Positions 23,981 through 31,177 of a stretch of DNA of 35,853 nt are shown piece after piece. The DNA is taken from positions 1-35,853 of the forward strand of contig QAKZ01000067.1 of assembly GCA_003150175.1 (NCBI GenBank). Direction: 5' to 3'. The notes under the pieces are model-generated. The model did no database searches. It was not told the origin of the DNA and was given only the letters and a program-made list of their open reading frames with translations. The translations under genes were made by a program, and so were the position numbers. Positions within the stretch are counted from its first letter, which is position 1; every line of letters starts with the position of its first letter. The stretch comes from Coriobacteriia bacterium (GTDB taxonomy: Bacteria > Actinomycetota > Coriobacteriia > Coriobacteriales > Atopobiaceae).

Positions 23981-25054
23981 GTGGAGGCACACGAGCTCGC
24001 ACACGCCGCCGACCTCATGCGCGGCGCCCTTTCTGCCCGCATCGACGAGCGGGGGAGGGTCGTTCCCTGCCGCTTTACTCCGGCGCAGGTCCGGGAGCTC
24101 GGCGGCATGGCCGCGTGGCACCCGAGGCTCTACCGCCAGATGGCCGCGTGCACCGCCGGCATCCGTCTCGAGTTCGAGACTGACTCGGCGCATCTCGCCT
24201 TCGAGGCGCAGATGGACCGCTTCCCGTCGGGGTCCCAGTCGATGATCGACGACATGCTCGACGCGAACCCGGGGGTCCGCCCGCCCTACGACGGCTTCTC
24301 GCTCGATGTCGACGGCAAGCGGCTCGGGGCGCGCGAGCCGGGCGCTGACGGCCTCGTGCGCTTCGCCGCGGGCGCCGTCCCCGGAAAGAAGCGCCGCGTG
24401 CGCCTGTGGCTGCCTTGTTTGACTGGCTGCCGCCTCGGGCTCGTTCTCGGCGACGGCACGTACGCGCGGCCTCTTGGCGCCTCGCGCGACCTTCTGGTCC
24501 TCGGCGACTCCATCGCGCAGGGCTTCACCTCGCTCGACCCCGCGCTCACCTGGCCGGCGCTCCTGGCCGACTCGCTCGGGCTCGGCCTCGTGAACCAGGG
24601 CGTCGGCGGCCAGGTGTTCCAGCCCGGCTCCGTCGCGGACGCCGCATCGGCGACGGAGCCCGCCCTCGTGGTCGTCGAGTTCGGGGCCAACTATCGCTTC
24701 GAGCCGTGCCGCGCCGCCGCCGTCGAGCGCGACGCGACCGCGTATCTCTCTGAGGTCTCGCGCGCCTGGCCCGCCGTCCCGACGCTCGTGCTCACGCCGA
24801 GCTATCACACGGAGGACCGCTACCCGACCCACCCCGCCAGCTGCTTCGCCGACGTCGCGCGCGCGACGCGGGAGGCCGCGGCCCGCCACCCGCAGATGAG
24901 CGTGGTCGACGGCGAGTCCCTCTTGCCGCCCGACCCGTCCTTCCTCATCGACGGATCCGACCACCCCGGGCCCAACGGCCAGGTCGCGTTCTATGAAAAA
25001 TTGAGGAGCTCCGCCGAGCTTGCGCTGAATCAAAATACCAGCTCAGAGGCTTAA
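23981..25054 (+). CDS. SGNH/GDSL-family esterase with N-terminal beta domain
   Basis: 357 residues, GTG 23981, GGGAGG just upstream. The first ~165 residues form a beta-rich N-terminal domain (FSLDVDGKRL, then KKRRVRLWLP) like that found before SGNH domains of carbohydrate esterases. The hydrolase domain follows: block I VLGDSIAQGF (Ser nucleophile), block II NQGVGGQ (Gly), block III EFGANYRF (Asn, with GANY in place of GTND), and block V DGSDHPGPNGQ (catalytic Asp and His). There is no signal peptide, so it is an intracellular esterase, perhaps a deacetylase of sugars. It is coupled to the HAD gene, which could point to sugar metabolite processing (inference). Confidence 0.87.
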   Translation: MEAHELAHAADLMRGALSARIDERGRVVPCRFTPAQVRELGGMAAWHPRLYRQMAACTAGIRLEFETDSAHLAFEAQMDRFPSGSQSMIDDMLDANPGVRPPYDGFSLDVDGKRLGAREPGADGLVRFAAGAVPGKKRRVRLWLPCLTGCRLGLVLGDGTYARPLGASRDLLVLGDSIAQGFTSLDPALTWPALLADSLGLGLVNQGVGGQVFQPGSVADAASATEPALVVVEFGANYRFEPCRAAAVERDATAYLSEVSRAWPAVPTLVLTPSYHTEDRYPTHPASCFADVARATREAAARHPQMSVVDGESLLPPDPSFLIDGSDHPGPNGQVAFYEKLRSSAELALNQNTSSEA

Positions 25055-25095
25055 TCAGCAAGAAGTACTCCACATCTCGTACATAAATTGAGCCA

Positions 25096-25141
25096 TCAAC
25101 AATTTTTTTGTTGACATGTGTCGGCATAAAACGGCTAAAAT
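25096..25141 (+). promoter_or_regulatory. Promoter and overlapping hairpin before the ATP-grasp-like gene
   Basis: TTGACA (25111-25116) is a perfect -35; TAAAAT (25136-25141) is the likely -10, though the spacer is 19 bases. TCAACAA-TTTTT-TTGTTGA (25096-25114) is a 7-bp inverted repeat that runs into the -35. It could be a weak terminator of the SGNH transcript or an operator. The 160-base gap (25055-25214) is AT-rich and contains no other feature I can name. Confidence 0.55.
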
Positions 25142-25214
25142 GCCTGCCAATCCGCTGGACGGTGATTTTCTACCGTTCGCCGAATAGTCGACACTTCAAC
25201 TTTTTGGAGGAACG

Positions 25215-26351
25215 ATGGCCCAGAACTTCTCCGCTCTCGAGTCCGAGTACGAGGACGCCGTGCGCGGCGCCGTCGAGGACGGGAGCCTTGCCAAGGCCGA
25301 CGCCTACCTCGCTTCCACCCATGCCGCCCATCGCCGCGGCTCCCTTGCCTGGTCCGCCGCCCCGCTGATCCTCAGCTCCGGCCAGGAGCAGATCCTCGCC
25401 GCGGCGGCCGAGACCCTCGGCTCCGTGATGAACAAGGTCGCTGCGCTCTACCTCAAGGATGCCTCCTTCCGCGCCCGCTTCGGGTTCACCCCCGAGGTCG
25501 AGCAGCTCACCCTCGTTCCTACCGGCTATGAGGCGCTCGTGCCGCTCGCCCGCGTCGACGTTGACTTCAGCGGCCGCACCGGCGCGCTTCAGGTCCGCGG
25601 CATCTCGGTCGACGGCTTCACCGGCCTGACCTCGACCGTCGAGGTCACCCGCGCCGAGCAGATGACCTCCGCTTACCGCGCCTTCGCCGAGAAGCACCCC
25701 TCCATCGAGACCCCCGACTCCGTCGACGCCCTCGTCGAGACCCTGCGCGCGACCTACCGTACCTGGGCGAACGCCAACACCGGCACCCACCACGCCGACT
25801 CGCCCGCGCTCGGCGTCGTCGGCTACCCGGAGGAGGCCGACCTCGACGAGGTCGCCGACATCTGCGAGCGCCTCGGCGAGCAGGGCACCTACGCCCGCTT
25901 CGTCGACATCTGCAGCCTGCGCATCGAGCAGGCGGCCGGCGTCTCCCGCCTCGTCGACGAGAACGGCCCCATCGACTGCGTGTACCGCCTAGCAACCACC
26001 GAGGAGATCGCGACCCGCGTCTGCCCCGGCACCGAGGCCCTCGTGGAGGCCGCCCGCCACGGCCTCGCCTGCGTGATCGGCGGTTTCTCGACCTGGGCGT
26101 GCGCGACCGACGCGCTCTTCGACGCGCTCCGCGCCCCCGAGGCCATGAGCGTGTTCACCGACGACGAGATGGCCTTCATCGAGGCCCACGTCCCCGCGCC
26201 GGGCTCCGAGTCCTCCGTCGCTGGCGAGAGCCTGGGCCTCTTTGTCTTCGACGGCAAGCTCGCGGGGGTCTTCCCCGGCGCCGCCGAGAAGGACATAATG
26301 GGCGAGAGCCGCGATCACGTGTACCGCGGCTGCCTCATCGTCCGCGAGTAG
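25215..26351 (+). CDS. Circularly permuted ATP-grasp-like protein, apparently lacking the ATP-grasp core
   Basis: 378 residues from ATG 25215, TTGGAGGAACG upstream. The layout resembles the glutathionylspermidine-synthase-like/DUF404-407 group: an N-terminal segment with PLILSSGQEQILAAAAETLGS, KDASFRARFGF, a VDVDFSGRTGALQVRGIS strand pair (where relatives have R/D-F-x-x-E-x-N), then ALGVVGYPEEADLDEVADIC, PIDCVYRL and DDEMAFIEAHVPAPG. In relatives a Lys-rich ATP-grasp region of ~100 residues follows before the final strand pair. Here the sequence passes almost directly to LGLFVFDGKLAGVFPG. The expected acidic/Asn residues and the ATP loop are not visible, so it may be a non-catalytic homologue. 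Assignment is from remembered family patterns and is moderate. Confidence 0.45.
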   Translation: MAQNFSALESEYEDAVRGAVEDGSLAKADAYLASTHAAHRRGSLAWSAAPLILSSGQEQILAAAAETLGSVMNKVAALYLKDASFRARFGFTPEVEQLTLVPTGYEALVPLARVDVDFSGRTGALQVRGISVDGFTGLTSTVEVTRAEQMTSAYRAFAEKHPSIETPDSVDALVETLRATYRTWANANTGTHHADSPALGVVGYPEEADLDEVADICERLGEQGTYARFVDICSLRIEQAAGVSRLVDENGPIDCVYRLATTEEIATRVCPGTEALVEAARHGLACVIGGFSTWACATDALFDALRAPEAMSVFTDDEMAFIEAHVPAPGSESSVAGESLGLFVFDGKLAGVFPGAAEKDIMGESRDHVYRGCLIVRE

Positions 26352-26383
26352 CGCGGGCGCGGGGCCGCTCGGGAGGTTTCCCT

Positions 26384-27634
26384 GTGCCACAGATGGGCCG
26401 AAACAAATTAGCGCCGGGCCTGACCGGTGAGCTTTCGCCCGCGGCGAGCGCCGCGGTGGCTGAGCGCGTCGATTCCGGCGCGCTCTCGCCGTTTGCCTGC
26501 AAGAGCTCCTCGGCCATCCGCCGCAGCTCCGCGGAGCGCGACCGCGACACGGCGCTTCGGCCCTCCTTCGTCCGCGATGCCGAGAAGATCGTCCACCTGC
26601 CGGCGTACAACCGCATGTCGGGCAAGACCCAGGTCTTCAGCTTCCGGGCAAACGACGACCTCTCGCGCCGCGGGCTGCACGTCCAGCTCGTGGCCCGCGT
26701 CGCGCGCGACATCGGACGCGCGCTCGGCCTCAACCTCGACCTCATCGAGGCGATCGCGCTCGGGCACGACATCGGCCACACGCCCTTCGGCCACGCCGGT
26801 GAGCGGTTCTTGAACGATGCCTACCATGCCCGCACGGGGCGCTGGTTTTTCCATAACGTGCAGTCCGTCCGCGTGATCGACGTCCTCGGCGGGCGCAACG
26901 TGAGCCTGCAGACCCTCGACGGTTGCCTCACCCACAACGGCGAGTTCGAGCAGCAGGTCTTCGAGACGAGCGGGCTGGCCGAGTTCGACACCTTCGACCG
27001 CGTGGTCGCCTCCTGCTGGGAGACGGGGGAGGGCGCCATCGGGCATCTGCGCCCCATGACACTCGAGGGATGCGTCGTGCGCATCTCCGACATCATCGCC
27101 TACGTGGGCAAAGACCGCCAGGACGCGATCCGCGCCGGCCTTCTGGGGGAGGACGCCTTCGACGACGGGCTGGGCGGCGCGTACAACTCGTGGGCGCTGC
27201 AGTCGTTCGTCGTGGACGTCGTGGAGAACAGCGTCGGCCGCGACCGCATCGCCATGAGCGAGGAGGGCTTCGAGGAGCTTCGCCGCGCCAAGCACGAGAA
27301 CTACGAGAAGATCTATGGCGCGGGCGAGGTGAACAGCGGCCTTGGGCGCGAGTGCGCCCAGCTTTTCGACGCGCTGTTCGACCACGAGCTGGAGGCCCTG
27401 CGCGCGGGCGACGAGTCGTCGGCGATCTTCTGCCAGCACGTGCGCGGCTGCGAGCGGCGGCTCTCCCACTACGGGCGCACCTACGACTGGGAAGACGACC
27501 CCGAGCAGACCGTCGTCGACTTCATCAGCTCCATGACCGACGACTACTTCATGGCCACCTGCCAGGCGGTCTTCCCCGACTCGGCGAAGCTCTTCCCCCT
27601 GCGCGGCTACTTCGGCGACGGCGTCCGTCCTTAA
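26384..27634 (+). CDS. dgt: dGTP triphosphohydrolase-like HD protein
   Basis: 416 residues from GTG 26384, which has GGGAGG 7 bases upstream; ATG 26393 is the alternative but is farther from that site. The enzyme class removes triphosphate from dGTP and other dNTPs. Seen: YNRMSGKTQVFSF near the N-terminus (Arg/Lys nucleotide contacts), LHVQLVARVARDIGRAL with the first HD-domain His, IALGHDIGHTPFGHAGE with the His-Asp pair, THNGEFEQQ, and VVRISDIIAYVGKD with the last metal Asp. The C-terminal half is helical, as in the family. An ATP-grasp-like gene lies 32 bases upstream; a large nested palindrome follows. Confidence 0.88.
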   Translation: MPQMGRNKLAPGLTGELSPAASAAVAERVDSGALSPFACKSSSAIRRSSAERDRDTALRPSFVRDAEKIVHLPAYNRMSGKTQVFSFRANDDLSRRGLHVQLVARVARDIGRALGLNLDLIEAIALGHDIGHTPFGHAGERFLNDAYHARTGRWFFHNVQSVRVIDVLGGRNVSLQTLDGCLTHNGEFEQQVFETSGLAEFDTFDRVVASCWETGEGAIGHLRPMTLEGCVVRISDIIAYVGKDRQDAIRAGLLGEDAFDDGLGGAYNSWALQSFVVDVVENSVGRDRIAMSEEGFEELRRAKHENYEKIYGAGEVNSGLGRECAQLFDALFDHELEALRAGDESSAIFCQHVRGCERRLSHYGRTYDWEDDPEQTVVDFISSMTDDYFMATCQAVFPDSAKLFPLRGYFGDGVRP

Positions 27635-27647
27635 CGGTTGAAGCCCG

Positions 27648-27747
27648 GGCGCGGGACGGGAGCCCCCCGCGTGCAAGCAAAGTGCTTCGGAGCGCACGAA
27701 GTGCGCGAGGTCACTTTGCGCACATAGGGGTCTCCCCGGGGCGCGCC
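27648..27747. repeat. Five-level nested palindrome between dgt and rarA
   Basis: Pairs from outside in: GGCGCG (27648-27653) with CGCGCC (27742-27747); GGGAG (27658-27662) with CTCCC (27732-27736); CCCC (27663-27666) with GGGG (27727-27730); GTGC and GCAAAGTG (27671-27684) with CACTTTGC and GCAC (27712-27723); and the inner GCGCAC-GAA-GTGCGC (27692-27706). There is no T tract, so it is not a classical terminator. It ends 15 bases before the rarA -10. Confidence 0.65.
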
Positions 27748-27762
27748 ACGCGCTCGATGTCG

Positions 27763-27768
27763 TACAAT
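27763..27768 (+). promoter_or_regulatory. rarA -10 implying a leaderless transcript
   Basis: TACAAT ends 7 bases before the ATG at 27776, so a start point at the usual distance falls on or next to the A of the start codon. No Shine-Dalgarno site precedes the ATG. No good -35 is seen. Leaderless mRNAs are common in actinobacteria. Confidence 0.5.
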
Positions 27769-27775
27769 CGTTCCC

Positions 27776-29161
27776 ATGGATACCTTGTTCACCCACATAG
27801 AGACCGCCCGGCGCAACGACAACGCGCCGCTCGCGGCCCGCATGCGCCCGCGTACCCTCGACGGCTACTTCGGCCAGGAGCAGGCCGTGGGCCCCGCGTC
27901 TTGGCTGAGGCGCGCGATCGAGCACGACACGCTGAGCTCCGTCATCCTCTATGGCCCCGCCGGCACGGGAAAGACGACCCTCGCGCGCATCGTCGCGCAT
28001 ACCACGCACGCCGAGTTCGTCGAGGTCAGCGCCATCACCGGCACGGTCAAGGACCTCCGTCGCGAGATCGAGTCCGCCGAGAGCCGCCTGCTCTCGCAGG
28101 GCCGCCGCACGATTCTTTTCGTCGACGAGATCCACCGCTTCAACCGCAGCCAGCAAGACGCCCTCCTCCACGCCGTCGAGGACCGTACCGTCGTCCTCGT
28201 GGGCGCGACGACGGAGAACCCCTACTTCGAGGTGAACTCCGCGCTCATCAGCCGCAGCCGCGTGGTGGAGCTCCGTCCGCTCGACGACGAGTCGCTGCGG
28301 CGGATGGTCGAGCACGCCGTCGCCGCTCCGGAGGGCCTGGCGGGGGCTTTCACGCTCTCGGGCGAGGCGGAGGACGAGATCGTCAAGCTCGCCGGGGGCG
28401 ACGGCCGCGCGGCGCTCACCTCCCTCGAGCTCGCGAGCCAGATGGCGGCGCCCGCCGACCCCGAGGCGCCCGCGCCCTCCGCGGAGGACCCCGTGACCAT
28501 CACCGCGGCGCACGTGCTGGAGGCGAACCCGCGCCACGGGCTGTCCTACGACAAATCCGGCGACATGCACTACGACATCATCAGCGCCTTCATCAAGTCG
28601 ATGCGCGGCAGCGACCCCGACGCGGCGCTCTACTGGCTCGCGCGCATGCTCGATGCCGGCGAGGACCCCAAGTTCATCGCGCGCCGCATCATGATCGCCG
28701 CCTCCGAGGACATCGGCAACGCCGATCCCCAGGCGCTGCTGGTGGCCGAGGCCGCCTTCCGCGCGGTCGAGGTCATCGGCCTGCCGGAGTGCAGGATCAA
28801 CCTCGCGCAGGCGGCGACCTATAATGCGCTCGCACCGAAGTCCAACGCCGCGGAGGCGGGCATCGACGCCGCGCTGGCCGATGTCAGGCAGGGCCCGCGC
28901 CGAGAAGTGCCCAACTACCTGCGCGACCGCCACCGCCCCGGCTCCGACGAGTACGGCGCGTACCTGTACCCCCACAACTACCCGTCCGGCTGGGTCGACC
29001 AGCGCTACCTGCCCGAGGGGCTCGAGCGCGGTGCCTTCTACCATCCGAGCCCGCGCGGCTGGGAGGCCTGGCGCGAGGACGCGCTCGGCCGCGACATCGC
29101 CGAGGCGGGAGACGCCGCCCCCGGCGCCGCGGCGGCTAAGAAGGGCGAGCGCGCTTCTTAG
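27776..29161 (+). CDS. rarA: Replication-associated recombination protein A (AAA+ ATPase)
   Basis: 461 residues from ATG 27776. RarA/MgsA/WRNIP1-type AAA+ ATPase acting at stalled replication forks. Seen: ARMRPRTLDGYFGQEQAVG at the N-terminus, Walker A YGPAGTGKTT, Walker B FVDEIHRFNRSQQDALL, sensor I VGATTENPYFEVNSALISRSRV, and the family-typical C-terminal SGDMHYDIISAFIKSMRGSDPDAALYW and YLYPHNYP segments. The C-terminal part mediates tetramer formation in the family. The end of the protein is an Ala-rich tail. It is the first gene of a conserved-looking run down to alaS, but its own promoter overlaps the nested palindrome region. Confidence 0.95.
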   Translation: MDTLFTHIETARRNDNAPLAARMRPRTLDGYFGQEQAVGPASWLRRAIEHDTLSSVILYGPAGTGKTTLARIVAHTTHAEFVEVSAITGTVKDLRREIESAESRLLSQGRRTILFVDEIHRFNRSQQDALLHAVEDRTVVLVGATTENPYFEVNSALISRSRVVELRPLDDESLRRMVEHAVAAPEGLAGAFTLSGEAEDEIVKLAGGDGRAALTSLELASQMAAPADPEAPAPSAEDPVTITAAHVLEANPRHGLSYDKSGDMHYDIISAFIKSMRGSDPDAALYWLARMLDAGEDPKFIARRIMIAASEDIGNADPQALLVAEAAFRAVEVIGLPECRINLAQAATYNALAPKSNAAEAGIDAALADVRQGPRREVPNYLRDRHRPGSDEYGAYLYPHNYPSGWVDQRYLPEGLERGAFYHPSPRGWEAWREDALGRDIAEAGDAAPGAAAAKKGERAS

Positions 29162-29224
29162 CCGCGGTTCTGCCCAGCTCGCGCCGTTGCCGCGCTTCTG
29201 CGCTGCCCACGTTTTGCGTTTGGG

Positions 29225-29261
29225 TAGAATGACGGTGCGCGTACGAGACGACCTCGTGCGC
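29225..29261 (+). promoter_or_regulatory. -10 and leader hairpin before the DUF948-like gene
   Basis: TAGAAT (29225-29230) is a likely -10, 64 bases before ATG 29294. The leader contains GCGTACGAG-(ACGAC)-CTCGTGCGC (29239-29261), a 9-bp stem with one G-U pair. No clear -35. Confidence 0.4.
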
Positions 29262-29293
29262 GGCTCGCGAACCCTGGATCCGGAGGCCTACGC

Positions 29294-29887
29294 ATGGATT
29301 ACCTGAACATCGCCCTGATCGTGCTCGTCGTGGTTGCGGTCTGGGCCGTCGTGGAGGTCGCCCTCACCGTGCGCTCCGCCCGCAAGAATATCGACGAGGT
29401 CTCGGCCTCCGCGAACGAGGTCATCGCGCAGGCGCAGCCCATCGTGGCCAAGCTCGACGGCATGGTCGACGAGCTCGAGCCCGCCGTCAAGCAGATGCCG
29501 GCGGTGGCGGTCAAGGCCAACGTGGCCATGGACTCCGCCAACGCCTCCCTCAACAGCATGAACGCTATCCTCGCTGACGTCTCCACGGTCTCCGGGACCG
29601 CCGCCGGCGTGACCGAGACGGTCAACGACGCCGTGCAGGGCGCCGCGAGCTCCGTCGCCAAGGCCGTGAAGAAGGTCACGGGCCGCGGCGCCGCCGCCCC
29701 GTCGCGCACGCTCGCTGCTGCCGAAGGTGCCGTGGACTCCGGCTCGGTGACCATCGACGAGCAGGCCGCGAAGGCCAGGGCGCCCCGCAAGCCGACCGCC
29801 TACGTCGTCTATGGCGACGCCGCGAAGCCCGCCGACGCCGCGAAGCCCGCTTCCGAGCCCGCCGCCCCTGCGGCTGACGCCGAGTAG
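29294..29887 (+). CDS. DUF948-like membrane protein
   Basis: 197 residues from ATG 29294, GGAGG upstream. One N-terminal membrane helix (about residues 5-25), then a long amphipathic helical region rich in Ala/Val/Asn (SASANEVIAQAQPIVAKLDG, repeated heptad-like MDSANASLNSMNAIL), then a Pro/Ala/Lys tail ending in KPADAAKPAS repeats. This is the DUF948 arrangement, a methyl-accepting-protein-like helical hairpin without known function. In Firmicutes such genes often sit near general stress or cell-wall genes. Here it directly precedes the RsbW-like/sigma pair (11 bases). Confidence 0.75.
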   Translation: MDYLNIALIVLVVVAVWAVVEVALTVRSARKNIDEVSASANEVIAQAQPIVAKLDGMVDELEPAVKQMPAVAVKANVAMDSANASLNSMNAILADVSTVSGTAAGVTETVNDAVQGAASSVAKAVKKVTGRGAAAPSRTLAAAEGAVDSGSVTIDEQAAKARAPRKPTAYVVYGDAAKPADAAKPASEPAAPAADAE

Positions 29888-29898
29888 GGGGCCTGAAC

Positions 29899-30282
29899 AT
29901 GACGAACGCACAGCCCTGCGCCCTCACCGTTCCCGCCGCCCCCGCGTACGCGCGCGTCGTGCGCATGTGCGCCGCCAGCCTCGCCGCCGTGGCCGACCTC
30001 GGCCTCGACGACGTCGAGGATGTCCGCATGGCGGCCGAGGAGGGATTCGTCTACGCCTGCGCCACGGGACAGGACTTCGTGGTGTGCAACTTCGCCCTCG
30101 TCGACGGTGAGATCACCATGGACTTCTCGCTCGGTGACGACCTCGACGCGGCGGACTCCGACCAGTCGCTCGAGCTCGTGGAGGTGCTCCTCGACGCTAT
30201 CTGCGAGGACTTCGGCATCACGGAGGACGACCGCACCCTCTCGCTGGTCCTCTCGACGGGCGGTGCCCATGACGAGCGCTAA
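29899..30282 (+). CDS. RsbW-like anti-sigma factor, degenerate ATPase motifs
   Basis: 127 residues from ATG 29899. Size, fold pattern and position match the GHKL (HATPase_c_2) anti-sigma family: a start strand ALTVPAAPAYARVVRMCAAS, the helix DVRMAAEEGFVYACATG that aligns with the N-box, and strands EITMDFSLGDD. It overlaps the sigma gene by 14 bases, the usual layout for an anti-sigma/sigma pair. The N-box Asn that binds magnesium appears to be Tyr here, and no DxGxG box is visible, so ATP-dependent kinase activity is doubtful although sigma binding may be kept. No RsbV-like anti-anti-sigma gene is next to it. Confidence 0.72.
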   Translation: MTNAQPCALTVPAAPAYARVVRMCAASLAAVADLGLDDVEDVRMAAEEGFVYACATGQDFVVCNFALVDGEITMDFSLGDDLDAADSDQSLELVEVLLDAICEDFGITEDDRTLSLVLSTGGAHDER

Positions 30283-31177
30283 GGAGCCCGAGAAGGACAA
30301 GACGGGGAAGCCCGCCGTCGCCAAGGCCCCCGCCAAGGCGAGCGCACAGGTACCCGCTGCGTCCCGCGCCGATGCGTCCGCCGCGCGCCGCCGGCTGCGT
30401 CGCGTCTCCAAGGGCAAGCCTGCCTGGGACAAGGACCGCACCCGCGAGCTCTTCCGCCGCTACAAGGAGGAGGGCGACGAGGAGGCGCGCGAGCAGCTCA
30501 TCGTGAGCCACGTGAACCTCGTCCGCTACATCGCCGCCAAGTTCAAGAACCGCGGCGAGCCGCTCGACGACCTCATCCAGGTCGGCACGATCGGCCTGAT
30601 CAAGGCGATCGACCGCTTCGACCCGTCCCGCGGCCTCGAGTTCACGACCTACGCGACGCCCACGATCATGGGCGAGATCAAGCGCCACTTCCGCGACAAG
30701 GGCTGGACCATCCGCGTTCCGCGCCGCCTCCAGGAGCTCTCCGCCAAGGTGAACACCGTGACCGACGAGCTCACGGCCGAGCTGCAGCGCAGCCCCTCCA
30801 TCGACGAGATCGCCGCGCGCCTGGGCACGACCCCCGACGAGGTGCTCGAGGCCATGGAGTCCTCCAGCGCCTACAGCTCGGTCCCGCTCGAGGGGCAGGG
30901 CGGCACGGAGGAGGACGACGCCCCCGCCGTCATAGACCGCTACGCGAGCGTGGACAACGACCTCGAGGCCTCCGACGACCGCATGATCCTCGAGGACGTC
31001 ATCTCCGAGTTCCCCGAGGCGGACCAGCAGGCCATCCGTATGCGCTACCTCGACGGCATGACCCAGGTCGAGATCGCAAAGAAGCTCGGCATCTCGCAGG
31101 TGCAGGTATCGCGCATGTTGCGCCGCGCCCTGCGCCGCATCCAAGAGAAGATCGACCCCGAGGGGCTGATGCGATGA
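30269..31177 (+). CDS. SigB/SigF-type RNA polymerase sigma factor
   Basis: 302 residues from ATG 30269, starting inside the end of the RsbW-like gene. A ~55-residue Lys/Ala-rich N-terminal extension precedes the sigma-70 core. Region 2: LIVSHVNLVRYIAAKF, LDDLIQVGTIGLIKAIDRFDPSRG, FTTYATPTIMGEIKRHFRDKGW. Region 3: RVPRRLQELSAKV and RSPSIDEIAARLG. Region 4: LPEADQQAIRMRYLDGMTQVEIAKKLGISQVQVSRMLRRAL (here beginning FPEAD). The segment TIMGEIKRHFRDKGWTIRVPRR is diagnostic of the SigB/F/G group of stress and sporulation factors. The basic N-terminal tail is unusual. The next gene overlaps it by four bases (ATGA). Confidence 0.93.
   Translation: MTSAKEPEKDKTGKPAVAKAPAKASAQVPAASRADASAARRRLRRVSKGKPAWDKDRTRELFRRYKEEGDEEAREQLIVSHVNLVRYIAAKFKNRGEPLDDLIQVGTIGLIKAIDRFDPSRGLEFTTYATPTIMGEIKRHFRDKGWTIRVPRRLQELSAKVNTVTDELTAELQRSPSIDEIAARLGTTPDEVLEAMESSSAYSSVPLEGQGGTEEDDAPAVIDRYASVDNDLEASDDRMILEDVISEFPEADQQAIRMRYLDGMTQVEIAKKLGISQVQVSRMLRRALRRIQEKIDPEGLMR

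Noticed and set aside
26408..29044. An 878-codon minus-strand frame over dgt and rarA, and similar ones at 518-2416, 7345-9834 and 32547-34634
   Set aside because: All mirror well-supported plus-strand genes and show only GC-driven composition.
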